Shown in pieces: positions 32,719 to 44,085 of a stretch of DNA of 64,000 bases. This DNA comes from Pleurostoma richardsiae (lineage: Eukaryota > Ascomycota > Sordariomycetes > Calosphaeriales > Pleurostomataceae), in assembly GCA_030052745.1 (NCBI GenBank), contig JANBVO010000042.1, forward strand, positions 62,001-126,000. Reading direction: 5' to 3'. The position numbers were made by a program, and so were the translations under genes. Within the stretch, counting starts at the first letter, position 1. The number at the start of each line of letters is the position of its first letter. The notes below the pieces were generated by a model. It did not search any database. It was not told where the DNA came from and worked only from the letters and a program-made list of their open reading frames with translations.

Positions 32719-34145
32719 ATGGACCCCGCAGGGGAAAAGACCGTCTCCACAACTCCGACCCGTGCCGGACCGGAGCTGGACCCGGAGGCGGGCCTGCCAG
32801 AGGATGAGGGCATGCAGAGCAGCGCCAGTGACGGGAGCGACTTGAGGAAACCGGCACACCACAACCGGGATGGAGCCTTCGACGGCTCATTTGCAGGCAC
32901 GGCGCGCAGGAAGACGCAGGTGTATGTCAGGCCGTGGTACCGCCGGCGGGATTACTTCACAGAAGGATGGACGGATGCGAGTATCTGGAGGGCGGCTGTA
33001 TGTGTCCTCCCACTTCATTGTTCCACAAGAGAAACGCATTCTGTTGTATCCCGTCTCTCTTATCATGCCTGCACCCGCAATTGCTGACGGGAATACCAGA
33101 CTGTCGAGGCTTTCGCAACCGCATTGCTGGTCTACTTGACAGGCCAGTTCGGCATAACGCTCATGAGCTATGGTGTCACGCAAATTCTGGGATATGTTGG
33201 AATCTGGAACACCGTCCTGCTCTCGGTGTTCATCTACGCGGCCGCGCCGGCCTCTGGAGGCCATTTGAATCCAACAATCACCTGGGCTACTATGCTCACA
33301 GGCTTGTGCCCCGCGCCCAGAGGTGCGTGATGCTTCCTGAGACTCTTGGTGTTCGGAGAGACTCACTGTATGGACTGCCTCAGGAGTCCTCTATCTGATA
33401 TTCCAGACTCTTGGCGGGGCTCTAGCAGGAGGTCTCCTGCGCGGCTCTTGGGGCACTGAACGGGCGGTTTCGTGAGTAGAGTCCACCATAGCACAACAAC
33501 AATCTTTGAACCCCAGGTTTCCTCATTGACTCTCTGCTTTCCTCAGACACATGGGAGGCGGTTGCGTCTTCGACCCAGCCACCATCAGCCCGGGCCAAGT
33601 CTTCATCACGGAAGTCGTGAGCTCCTGGGCGATCCTGTGAGTCATTGAGAGTTCCGCACCGCGACCGAGTAGTGACATCGCTGACGCGCTATCCGCATCT
33701 AGCTTCCTGGGCTTCGGAGCGGGCCTGGATCCCCGACAAGCTCTCGTCTTCGGGCCGCAGCTCGGGCCTCTGCTCGTCGGCCTCAGCTTGGGCGTTGTCT
33801 CGAGCGCCACCACGGGTACGGCACCAGGGTATACGGGTGCCAGCGCAAACCCTGCGCGGTGCTTCGGTCTGGCAGTTGCGAGGGGCAGCTTTCCGAGTCA
33901 GTGGATGAGACCTTTCTTCCCTAGGATGAGATACGGTTCGAGACGGGAGAGAAGACATGCTAATAGTATTCGCGAGCAGATCACTGGGTATGGTGGGTTG
34001 GGCCGGTAAGTCATGGTTTCACTCATGGATCGCTCATGGGACGTCGTGTTAATCAACCAACCAGGCGGTGGCGGGCATCTGCCATTCTATAATGTATCAC
34101 TTCGCTCCACCATATCACGCGGAGGTCAAGCCGCAAGAGAGGTAG
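32719..34145 (+). CDS. MIP-family channel (aquaporin-like, NPT/NPA), seven exons
   Basis: Membrane channel of 326 aa. Exons are 32719-32997, 33100-33322, 33384-33471, 33547-33636, 33703-33896, 33980-34005 (26 nt) and 34065-34145; every intron is GT-AG and the frame is kept. Residues 1-93 are a polar N-terminal tail. The first half-helix motif is SGGHLNPT (NPT at 150-152, not the classical NPA). The second is GASANPARCFG with NPA at 276-278 followed by the conserved Arg. Helices 1-5 are evident. Helix 6 (HWVWWVGPAVAGICHSIMYHFAPP) appears only when the donor GTCAGT at 33897 and the 26-nt exon are used; simple read-through gives a basic non-membrane tail instead. Substrate (water, glycerol or other) is not predictable. 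Ser after Pro in APASGGHLNPT and the divergent filter suggest one of the fungal-specific MIP groups rather than orthodox Aqy1 or Fps1. Confidence 0.88.
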
Positions 34146-34871
34146 CATCAACATTAAAATAAAGGGACAAAGGAACCAAAGAGTATCAAAGACAACTGCC
34201 GCAAGTAGCACCCGGCCATCCTGGATTGATGGGGGGCCAGCTCACTGAGCTGGGCCCGAGCGTGTTCCTGTAACTGAGCCCAACGTGATATTCAGACAAT
34301 AAGCCAGGGCAGGCAGTAGAAGATGCCCATCTGGAAAGCATAACGGTTAGGGAGTTTGCTGTATCCTTCACCACACATGGTATATGTGTCGGAAGGCAGC
34401 CTACCACGGATATTCTCGACAGCCTCATCATCATCTACGAGCCAAAGGATATCCAACAGAAAGATGGAATTCTCAAAACAGTGGACGAGGCCGGAGTGAT
34501 AATCGGAGAGGAACAAGAAAGATCCAGGAGCGGGTCAAACTAAAAGTGTACCTAAATTAGCATGGAACCGTATGGATAGACCGGTACCTTTGAGCCTCAG
34601 CCTTGCTAGGCGGCAGCGCAGTTGGAGATAGAGAGAAAGAGAAAAGAACGACATTCAGAGCGGGGGAAAACAGGGCTGCAGTTTCTAGGGGATTCTGGGA
34701 CACGCAAGAAAGGAGGACGCGATACAATCGAGTGCCTCAGCTGCAGGCAGCATGGGGGCTCAGCAGTGGGAGTTGGGAGGCTTCTCCTTTGGGCTCCCCG
34801 CAAGGCCAACCGAACGAAGCTTTCTTTCTTTCTGTCTCTGGCCCCAAAGGTACAGTACCTGCTCTACGCGT

Positions 34872-34881
34872 AGAAAATTCG
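34872..34881 (+). promoter_or_regulatory. Possible heat-shock element, two units
   Basis: AGAAAATTCG is an inverted pair of HSF units (nGAAnnTTCn) about 720 bp upstream of the HSP90 ATG and roughly 390 bp before the leader intron. Only two units are perfect, whereas strong elements have three or more, so this is weak. Known biology of HSP90 makes HSF control likely. Confidence 0.35.
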
Positions 34882-34932
34882 GTACATTTCCCCAGCCGGC
34901 GCACAAGGTTGAGCGCAGCCCACCCTTTCCAG

Positions 34933-34937
34933 CCAAT
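34933..34937 (+). promoter_or_regulatory. CCAAT box upstream of HSP90
   Basis: CCAAT within AGCCAATAGC, about 660 bp before the ATG and about 325 bp before the leader intron donor. It is a candidate site for the fungal CCAAT-binding (Hap/CBC) complex. Motif match only. Confidence 0.35.
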
Positions 34938-35258
34938 AGCAGCGCAGAGCGGTTGCCATGGTGGCAAGGACTGGCGAATCAGAGAACGCGATAGAAGCTT
35001 GAGCGATAGAATCCCGTGGAATCTCTCGGGAGCGCAGCGCAGCCCGCAGAAGCACAGGGGGGTGCGCCCAGGACGCATTTTAGCTCCCAGAGCTTCTCTT
35101 TCCTTCGACTTCCCTCCTCTCCTCCTCAGCTATTTCTTCAACCTCCCCCAAGCCTCGCTCGTCGATCTTCCACTTCTCTCCTCCATATTCAAATACCCGC
35201 TTGATTCCCAGGAATAGTTCTGTGTGAGCTTTCCACCTTCCCACCACATACCTTCACG

Positions 35259-35562
35259 GTAAGTACAACTTGAGCCCGACTTTTCCTCGTCTCATCCCCA
35301 CTGCCCAACCCGTCGCCTTCGCATCAACGACGATCGGCTCTCAGCCTTGCCCTCAAAATCTTGCCCTTTCGCCTGCGTAGTCTGCCTCGGCTCTTCTGCA
35401 ATCAAGTCATTGCGTAAAAGATAGAATTGGCTGTTGAAGCCGAGAACAATGTCGACCAGGCAACCACCACCTATTCCCCCCTCCTTCCCAAATTGTCTCA
35501 GCGCTGCCGCACGTTAAGTTTCAATATCTTGAAAGAGCAGGCAACTAACGCTGCCACCACAG
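35259..35562 (+). other. Probable 5'UTR intron of HSP90
   Basis: A perfect donor (ACG|GTAAGT at 35259) is followed 304 nt later by a strong branch point and acceptor (GCAACTAACGCTGCCACCACAG, ending 35562), 34 nt before the ATG. The C/T-rich sequence upstream of the donor looks like leader. No coding frame is involved. Leader introns are common in highly expressed fungal genes. Confidence 0.65.
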
Positions 35563-35596
35563 AGTTTACGACTGTCACGACACATCCACCTTCAAG

Positions 35597-37777
35597 ATGG
35601 CCGAGACTTTCGAGTTCCAGGCTGAGATCTCTCAGCTGCTGTCGCTGATCATCAACACCGTCTACTCCAACAAGGAGATCTTCCTGAGAGAAATCATCTC
35701 CAACGCCTCAGATGCTCTCGACAAGATTCGGTACGAGGCCTTGTCCGACCCCAGCAAGCTGGACTCGTGCAAGGACCTGCGCATCGACATCATTCCCGAC
35801 AAGGAGAACAAGACGCTCACGATCCAGGATACTGGTATCGGTATGACCAAGGCTGTAAGTAACGCTCGCAAGTGCTTGACCTTTCTGGCTGCAACCGTGT
35901 GCTGACAAGTTGATCAGGATCTCGTCAACAACCTGGGTACTATCGCCCGGTCTGGTACGAAGCAGTTCATGGAGGCTCTGACCGCTGGAGCCGATATCTC
36001 CATGATTGGCCAGTTCGGTGTCGGTTTCTACTCAGCCTACCTTGTTGCTGACAGGGTGCGCGTCATCTCCAAGAACAACGATGACGAGCAGTACATCTGG
36101 GAGTCTAGTGCTGGAGGCACCTTTAACATCGTCCCCGACACCGAGGGCCAGCCTCTTGGTCGCGGTACCAAGATTATCCTTCACCTGAAGGATGAGCAGC
36201 TCGAGTACCTCAATGAGAGCAAGATCAAGGAGGTCATCAAGAAGCACTCCGAGTTCATCTCCTACCCCATCTACCTTCACGTCCAGAAGGAGGTCGAGAA
36301 GGAGGTCCCCGATGAGGAGGCCGAGGAGACCAAGGAGTCTGAGGAGGCCGACGACAAGAAGCCCAAGATCGAGGAGGTTGATGATGATGAGGAGGACAAG
36401 GAGAAGAAGAAGAAGACCAAGAAGATCAAGGAGACCACGATTGAGGAGGAGGAGCTCAACAAGCAGAAGCCCATCTGGACCCGGAACCCTCAGGACATCA
36501 CCCAGGAGGAGTACGCGGCCTTCTACAAGTCCCTGTCCAACGACTGGGAGGACCACCTCGCCGTCAAGCACTTCTCCGTTGAGGGTCAGCTCGAGTTCCG
36601 TGCCATCCTCTTCGTCCCGAAACGTGCTCCCTTCGACCTCTTTGAGACCAAGAAGACCAAGAACAACATCAAGCTCTACGTCCGCCGTGTCTTCATCACC
36701 GATGATGCTACCGACCTCATTCCTGAGTGGCTTAGCTTCATCAAGGGTGTTGTTGACTCCGAGGATCTTCCGCTGAACCTGTCTCGTGAGACGCTCCAGC
36801 AGAACAAGATCATGAAGGTCATCAAGAAGAACATTGTCAAGAAGTCCCTGGAGCTCTTCAACGAGATCGCCGAGGACAAGGAGCAGTTCGACAAGTTCTA
36901 CAGCGCCTTCTCCAAGAACCTCAAGCTTGGTATCCACGAGGACTCCCAGAATCGCCAGTCTCTTGCCAAGCTGCTGCGCTTCAACTCCACCAAGTCTGGT
37001 GATGAGATGACCTCCCTCACCGACTACGTCACCCGCATGCCTGAGCACCAGAAGAACATCTACTACATCACTGGCGAGTCTCTGAAGGCCGTCGCCAAGT
37101 CGCCCTTCCTGGACGCTCTCAAGGAGAAGGGCTTTGAGGTCCTGTTCCTGGTCGACCCCATTGACGAGTACGCCATGACCCAGCTGAAGGAGTTCGAGGG
37201 CAAGAAGCTGGTTGATATCACCAAGGACTTCGAGCTTGAGGAGACCGAAGAGGAGAAGAAGGCCCGCGAGGCTGAGGAGAAGGAGTACGAGGGCCTTGCC
37301 AAGGCGCTTAAGAACATCCTCGGTGACAAGGTCGAGAAGGTCGTCGTCTCCCACAAGCTGACAGGTGCTCCTTGCGCCATCCGCACTGGCCAGTTCGGCT
37401 GGTCCGCCAACATGGAACGTATCATGAAGGCTCAGGCTCTGCGCGACACCTCCATGAGCAGCTACATGTCTTCCAAGAAGACTTTTGAGATCTCCCCTCG
37501 CAGCCCCATCATCAAGGAGTTGAAGTCGAAGGTCGAGGCTGATGGCGAGAACGACAAGACCGTCAAGTCCATCGTCCAGCTGCTGTTCGAGACCTCGTTG
37601 CTCGTCTCCGGCTTCACGATTGAGGAGCCCGCCAGCTTCGCTGAGCGCATCCACAAGCTCGTCTCTCTCGGCCTGAACATCGATGAGGAGCCCGAGGCTT
37701 CGGCAGATGCGCCTGCGGCGTCTGATGCCGCTCCCGCTGCGGAGACCGGCGACAGCGCCATGGAGGAGGTCGACTGA
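35597..37777 (+). CDS. HSP90: Cytosolic HSP90 chaperone (Hsp82/Hsp90)
   Basis: ATP-dependent dimeric chaperone for kinases, receptors and other clients, working with Hsp70 and TPR co-chaperones in cytosol and nucleus. 705 aa from exons 35597-35854 and 35918-37777; the 63-nt intron (GTAAGT...CAG, phase 0) lies directly after the ATP-lid sequence DTGIGMTKA. The N-domain shows [37 protein letters not shown] with the catalytic Glu, and [16 protein letters not shown] highly acidic/basic linker follows (about residues 210-265). The middle domain carries the ATP-contact Arg in [12 protein letters not shown] and FDLFE. The C-terminal dimerisation domain ends in MEEVD, the TPR-docking motif of cytosolic HSP90. 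Length fits the family (700-730). Codon use is strongly biased toward C/G-ending codons, as expected for very high expression, which leaves a 540-codon antisense frame open. A leader intron and a weak HSE lie upstream. Confidence 0.98.
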
Positions 37778-39064
37778 ACGGTTACAGGCTTACAGTGGGA
37801 CTTGGACGCGCACCGGCATAAAAGTAATTCGGAGTTGAAGGGATTTTCGTTTTTCCGGCTTTGAGACCCCATCCTGCATTTTCGCGGCTCTTCTCGCCAT
37901 CACGCGGTCTCCAGAGACGGCTTGGGGTGTATTCTACTTGCTCTGGGAGAGAGAGGACGCGCTATCACGATGATGCTCAGTTAGAAACCTGAATGAGAAA
38001 GGTTCGATAATCTATGATGACTGTGCCTTGGCTGCGTGATGTGTGACGTGTGTACTCCGTAAGGTGAAGATGCATTCCTGTATTCCTTCCTGGTGGGAGC
38101 ACGGCGACGAAGCTCCTCAATTGTCTTCGCTGGTATTCAGAGCGAAGCTTCGGATCCCTTCACCAATGCAGCGGCCACCGATATGGAGTGTGCTCCAGCG
38201 CTGACGAGTCCTTGAAGGCAATTGAAAAACTTGGCGGCGCACGCCTCATTTCTAAATGACCTTTTGATACGGGTCTGATTCGGCGAAGCATGCTGATTCA
38301 CGAAGTCCAGGCATGTGGAGCTCGGCGGCATCGAGAAGTCGCGATTGCTTCCACCTGACGTGCCTGCAAATACCCCAGGTTCTCGGGTGCTTGTACCTGA
38401 GGCCTCAAGTTTCTACTTTCAGCTCTTCACTGCCTGTCATCCAGCCTCAAACGACTTTAATTCCGCGGGCGCTGCGTCCATGTGGTGAATTCCTGGAGCG
38501 GGAGGGTCCCCTGATCGCCAGCACATCGATCATCGAGTCTGCCGTGCACTTTTGTCCGGGCCTCGACAAGGCGAAGCTAAAGCATGCAGGGTCAAAATGG
38601 AGATTGCAGATGGGTGTGTCATGGCAGCCCGAGACCTTTTGTCGCGGCCCGTCTGCCAATAGCGGTGCAGCGTTGTGGTAGGGGTTCGGTGTTCCGTCGC
38701 CAGTCCAGGCAGCTCCTCCAGGGTCAGGATGCATGTCCTGCGGATGTGGCGCAAACCAGATGTGCTGGTATAGTTGTTGATTGGTGGTAAGTGCTTGCCA
38801 GAAGGTCTCTGCAGGAAGCACGGCGTGGCCAATCATGCGTGATGCCAGCAGCTATCACAGCCTCGCGGTCGTGGGTGATAGTTGGGCTTCGGGAGGTTCA
38901 TCTTCAGTATATAAGGAAGGCCTGTGTCCCGCGATACTCGATGATGGATCTCCCTCGCTGACCTTCAAGAGACTATTCCCCTCTGCCCAGGTCTTCTTTG
39001 AACCACGTTTGTACCTGACGGCCTTCAACTTATCTTTGAGCTGCTGCTTCGCTCAGCTATCGTC
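37778..39064. other. 1.3 kb intergenic region downstream of HSP90
   Basis: The start is HSP90 3'UTR. The remainder shows no gene on either strand; short overlapping frames between 38313 and 38836 lack domains. The end is promoter of the Clr5-domain gene, with a TATA element listed separately. Confidence 0.55.
38908..38914 (+). promoter_or_regulatory. TATA box of the Clr5-domain gene
   Basis: TATATAA within CAGTATATAAGGAAGG lies 151 bp upstream of the ATG at 39065. The position and context fit a fungal core promoter with a leader of about 80-100 nt. Confidence 0.5.
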
Positions 39065-41352
39065 ATGGACAAAAATACGTCGTTCTACGACGGAGACGAC
39101 CTCCCTGCGACAGAGTGGAATGATGACGAGGTTGCTCATCTCCCGACTTTCCCCCTTGATATATCCCTTCCGGACTCGAGAGGTCGGGCGATGGCTGCTG
39201 CGAGCGAGTTGCAGCAAACCCTCGCACCAGCCATTGAGGGTGCCACGGTCACCCATCCTAACCTGTCTCAAGTTACGAATTCGTCGACTGTCTTCCCGCC
39301 GTCTGGTCTAGATGCCTGTCTGCAACCATGGCCAGATACCGGGATGAATGCTCTCCTTCAGCCATGGCTGGGTGACGACGTTTCGAATGTCGACACGGTG
39401 CCGGGTGGTTTCGACCAAGGATACACCGCCATCCCCCCTTTGGCTTACACGATTCCGACCCAGCAGCCCTTGCTGGGTGGCCCAATGTCAGCGTACCGAA
39501 ACAGACCAGGGCCTTCTCTTGGGATGGCGAGCCAAGACATCTCGCTGTTCGATATGCCGCCTCCATGGCCGCTGGGCCCACAGCCCACTCAGCTTCTCGC
39601 GTCGACCCCGTTACACGAGGAGGCGTCTCTTGAAGCTACCTCTCGTCATCCGCAAAAGGGACAGCAAGAGATGTCGCTGTTCAGTGCGCCTCCCTTGTGG
39701 CAGCCGGGTGGGCCCTTTGCACAGAACATCCTGTCAACACACACACAGGGGAACGAGCCCCCCCTCGCGACTACCACCGTTCTTCATGCGGGACAAGAGA
39801 TCCAGCTCACCATCCGCACCGCCCGCGGCCCTGGGCTTGGCCAGAAATCCAGGCAGATCAGTCCTGCGGTCTGGGAGTCTCACAAGGAGACGATCAGGCG
39901 CCTGTACCTGGGGGAGTGGAAGCCCCTGAGGGAGGTCATAAAGATCATGAGCGAGGAGTACGGCTTCCATGCGACGTAGGTCCGCCCCGGGTGATGACGT
40001 TGCATGACACCGGTGGAGTGCCCAGCTAACGCACGCTCAGGGAGAAGATGTACAAAGTGAAGATCAGGGTCTGGGGCTGGGGGAAGAACAACACCGAGAA
40101 GGAGATTGCACGGCTGCTGCGGCTGGAGCAACTACGATTCGCGGAGGGCAAGGCCACCCAGGTGACTCGTCATGGGAAACCAGTCAAAATGCGCGAGTAC
40201 TTGAGGCGAAAGGGGCGCACCGAGTATGATCTTCTGTGTCCCGAGCCTGGAGCTCTTCCCATCAACCTTCCAGAGGGCATCAGGTGCCAGACACCTCCGC
40301 CAACGCACATGCGCCTGCCAGATATGCTGCGCGACCAAGGAATACTGGTCGGCGCAATGAGACAGGCTATGTCGTTTTACGTTCAAGGAACAGATCCCGC
40401 ACGGAGAGCCGTCGATGCAATCGGCTACTCTGCCGTGATCGAGTTCGCACAAGCTGTCTACGATTTCTCCAAGCAAGGTCTGCATCGTCTGGCCTGTGCG
40501 GCAGCGGGACAGCTTTGCCGATCGCTCGACGAGTATATAGACGATCTCCGCCTGTTTGTGACTTTGCAGTTCCTGTTTGACACCCTCAATTTTTGTGAAA
40601 TCTGGCCAGGCATTGCCATGGAAGTGTGCAAATACCTCGCGGCGCTCGCCGAGAACAGGAGAAGCAAACACCCGTTATGTCAGGTCTTCACGCTGCTGTA
40701 CCGTGTCATGCGGGAGGGAGGGGCAGCGTCGCTGTCGAGTCTCCTTGAGGAATGTTCAGGGGCAGTAGCGGACGCTCTCGAGTCCATGCTCGGAGCTGAC
40801 GACCCCGTCGTGCTCTACGCCTCAGTGATGTGCTTCCCCGATGAGTGGCTGGCGGCACGAGGTCAAGAATGGCGGCGCCGTTTCCTGCACGTCCAAGACG
40901 TGACTGCCTCACGCTTTGGGGCGGAGAGCAGGGAGAGCGCGAGGAGTCGCCTGTGGTACATCGACTTTCTGGGGAGCGTCGATGACGAGCGATACTTCGA
41001 GTCGCTGGAGGGGTTGATGAGTGACTTGGAGGCTGCACCTGCCACACGAACCTCGTGGCAATACATCGCGAGCTGCACCTACAGGATGTACGAGTACCAC
41101 TACGATCGCTGCGCAGGAGCGCCCGCCGAGTACAACATGCGGCATGGCCTGGCAAGGCACTACCTCCGTCAGTCCATCGATATTCGAATCGAGCTCTATG
41201 GCGAAGACAACACCGAGGCCCTTGCGTTCTTGCCTGAGCTCGAGTGCATGTACCGAGCGGCGGGAGATGTGGAAGGTGCGAACGAGGCAAGGGCCATGCG
41301 GGAGAGGGGCGAGGCGCTGTACCTGCAGCGGGCCTTGGCAGAGGAGGAGTGA
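39065..41352 (+). CDS. Clr5-domain protein, putative regulator
   Basis: 740 aa from exons 39065-39975 and 40041-41352; the 65-nt intron (GTAGGT...CTCAG, branch CTAAC) splits a Thr codon inside the conserved domain. The Clr5 domain, a small fungal N-terminal-type motif named after the S. pombe silencing factor Clr5, spans about residues 268-322: WESHKETIRRLYLGEWKPL, IMSEEYGFHAT, then MYKVKIRVWGWGKNN. The 267 residues before it are disordered and Pro-rich. They contain a duplicated block (SLFDMPPPWPLG near 158 and SLFSAPPLWQPGG near 201) and a second duplicated motif (LQPWPDTG, LQPWLGDD). Residues after about 380 are mostly helical, ending in RHYLRQSIDIRIELYGEDN, which resembles the TPR-like C-terminal part of many Clr5 proteins. 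Usually the Clr5 domain is near the N-terminus, so the long leader is unusual. Target and role are unknown. Confidence 0.88.
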
Positions 41353-42127
41353 CGCGCCCACACTCTGCTCTGCACTGACAGTTTGGGGGCCCCGGAGCAG
41401 ATGTTTACTCGTCAGCTTGCTGTATATTGTTTTTCGGCGCGCAGGTTTCCTGGTTTGCTGTCAAGAGCACCCTGCTGGTGACTGACCAGGCGTTGTACTG
41501 TGCTACCTAGACTAGTTATTTTCTGTTCCGTGGGAGACAATGAGGCAACACTCCTCGACTCCCTAGGCGTTGCCCTATTAGCTGTGGAAGGGTAAAACGG
41601 ATGGCAAATGCATCGTATTTGACGTATTTGAGGTTGGCGGCGAAAACGGGGGAACGCTGGGACCCTGGAACCGCTGCGGCCAGCTGGCCAATCACCATGC
41701 TGGCTACGCTGGCGGGTGGCGGTGACGTACTGCAGCGGACCGGACTCCACTGGGAAATGCTGACGCCTGCCGAGGCGAAGTGTCGCGTTCGCTCGTTCGT
41801 TCGAGGGGCGCAGCTGTGGCTTCGGAGCGGTCTCAGAGGTCTAACAGGGTCTCCTTGGAGGATCCTTCACCGTCTGGAGGCACGAGGAGGCGAGGTTTGG
41901 CGTTGACTGCTCATCGATATCCTCACGTTTAGGCCCTCACTTCCCCATTCAAGTAGCTCAGAGATCCGTGGGTTATCCACTCCTCGCATGCTCCCTTTCG
42001 CTTGAACGCCGGGCTAAGGCCACGTTCTCCAAGTAGATAACACCATCTCGCGTCCTGCCTTCGAAGTACACAACGGAACGATCTCGCAGGACCAGCGGTG
42101 TCCCTGAACATAAATTCGTGTTCCGAG
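41353..42127. other. Intergenic region upstream of the sterol acyltransferase
   Basis: 775 bp with no recognisable gene. An open 101-codon frame (41601-41906, +) has no domain. It presumably contains the 3'UTR of the Clr5 gene and the acyltransferase promoter. Confidence 0.5.
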
Positions 42128-44085
42128 ATGACTTCCTCGGCCGACACCGCCTCCAATGGCGCCTACGACCACGTCCTACGGCCGCGGCCGCGCAAGCCGG
42201 TGCATTCCCAGCTGTCGCAGATAAGCTCTGAGCTGGGCAACGGGCACCTCGAGGTGCCCCAGAGCGGCTACACAACCGGCATGACGAGGTGCGTGATGAT
42301 GACCCCTATCCCGACCTCTCACATGACTATCCCCTCTATTCTGGCTAGAGAAGACCTCGCTAACGAGACCAAACGCTCTCCAGCGGCCGCTCCACGCCCG
42401 TCGCCGCCGACGCGCCGCCCTCCGAGAAGTCGCTCTCCTCCGCGCGCAAGCAGGTCCGCGCCGAGCAGCGGCGGCGCCTGTTCCCGACCATCGAGTTCGC
42501 CTCGCGCGTGTCGCACTTCGACCCCAACTCGGACTACCGCGACTTCCACGGCTTCTTCAACCTCTTCTGGATCGGCCTGGCCATCATGGCCATCACCACC
42601 ATGCTGCGCAACATCAAGGACACGGGATACCCCATGCGAGTGCAGATCTGGGGCCTCTTCACCGTCAAGCTGTGGCACCTGGCCCTGGCCGACCTCGCCA
42701 TGGTCGCCACCACCGCCGTCAGCCTGCCGCTGCAGAGGGTGGTGCGCGCCGCGCCGCGCGACGGCGGCCTGACCTGGGCGAAGGGCGGCATGGCGATCCA
42801 GAGCGTCTACCAGGTGGTCTGGCTGGCGGTGTGGGTCGCCGTGCCGTTCCTGCTGGACTGGACCTGGACGGCGCAGGTGTTCCTGCTGCTGCACACCATG
42901 GTGCTTCTCATGAAGATGCACTCGTACGCCTTCTATAATGGGCACTTGTCTGAGACGGAGAAGCGCCTGCGCGCCCTCGACGAGCCCTCGACAGCCTCCA
43001 AGGAGCCGGCCTACGTGTACCCGAGCATCGACAACCCCATGGGCAGCGAGCTCAGCCCGCGGCGGGCCGAGGCGGAGGGCAAGAGGTCCGGGAGCGGCAG
43101 CGAGACCGAGGTTGAAGGCGAGGACGAGGAGGTAGCGCAGCTGCGCGTGGACCTGGCGCGGGAGCTGACCAGCCCGATGGGCAACATCACGTACCCGCGC
43201 AACCTGACGTGGTCCAACTACGCCGACTACCTGCTCTGCCCGACGCTGTGCTACGAGCTGGAGTACCCACGCACCGAGCGCATCGACTGGCAGAACCTGC
43301 TCTCCAAGATAACCGCCGTCTTCGGGTGCATCTTCCTCCTGACCGTCACGTCGGAGGAGTTCATCCTGCCCGTGCTCGTGGAGTCGTCCCGGCGGCTGGA
43401 CCGCGGGCCCCTGCCCGCCTCGGAGACGCTCCTCATCCTCGCCGAGACCATCTCCTGGCTGCTCTTCCCCTTCATGCTCACCTTCCTGCTCGTCTTCCTC
43501 GTCATCTTCGAGTACGTGCTCGGCGCGGCCGCCGAGGCCACGCGCTTCGCCGACCGCCACTTCTACAGCGACTGGTGGAACAGCACCGACTGGATGGAGT
43601 TCTCGCGCGAGTGGAACGTGCCCGTGTACAGCTTCCTGCGGCGGCACGTCTACGGCGCCAGCCGGCCGCACATCGGCCGCGCCGCCGCCACCGTCATCAC
43701 GTTCCTGGTGTCGGCGGCGGGCCACGAGGTCGTCATGGCGTGCATCACCAAGAAGCTGCGCGGCTACGGGTTCGTGTGCCAGATGCTGCAGCTGCCGATC
43801 GTCATGCTGCAGCGCACCAGGTGGGTGCGGGGCAAGAAGACGCTGAATAACGTCTGCTTCTGGTGCTCCATGATCTTGGGGCTGAGCCTGGTGAGTTCTT
43901 CTATCTATTACACCTCTCCCATATCGTTATTCCAGTTTTCCTCCTCCCTTACTCCCCACATTGAACTTCAGTTCGGTCCTTGCGGCGAAGGAAACGCCGT
44001 CATTGCAAGGCACCCACGCCGGTAGTCGTCGGGCACTCGCTGACTCTATGAAAACCAGATCTGCTCCCTCTACGTCCTCGTTTAA
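42128..44085 (+). CDS. ARE2: Sterol O-acyltransferase, MBOAT family (Are1/Are2, ACAT type)
   Basis: ER membrane enzyme that esterifies ergosterol and related sterols with acyl-CoA for storage in lipid droplets. 564 aa from exons 42128-42288, 42384-43890 and 44059-44085. Intron 1 is GTGCGT...CAG, phase 2. The last, 168 nt, joins ILGLSL to a 27-nt exon encoding ICSLYVLV and stop, the usual C-terminus in this family. After a polar tail come membrane helices, a charged Glu/Ser-rich loop (about residues 270-300), and NLTWSNYADYLLCPTLCYEL. The active-site features are FYSDWWN at 447-453, the ACAT/DGAT signature, and the catalytic His501 in SAAGHEVVM. YGFVCQMLQLPI follows. Some relatives also make triacylglycerol (DGAT1), and sequence alone does not exclude that. 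The coding sequence is extremely GC-rich at third positions, leaving a 468-codon antisense frame. Confidence 0.92.

Larger units (their letters stand above)
34146..35596. other. HSP90 promoter and leader region
   Basis: 1.45 kb between the MIP gene stop and the HSP90 start. The first few hundred bases are likely 3'UTR of the MIP gene. From about 34860 it holds promoter-like elements and from about 35100 a C/T-rich leader with a probable intron; these are listed separately. Frames here have no recognisable domain. Confidence 0.6.

Noticed and set aside
36032-37654. 540-codon open frame antisense to HSP90
   Set aside because: The HSP90 sense strand almost never uses TTA, CTA or TCA codons, which leaves the matching antisense frame open. 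Its translation is Leu/Asp/Val-rich low complexity that mirrors the sense codons; no domain.
42319-43725. 468-codon antisense frame over the sterol acyltransferase
   Set aside because: Same codon-bias artefact in a very GC3-rich gene; the predicted protein is Arg/His/Gly-rich without a domain.
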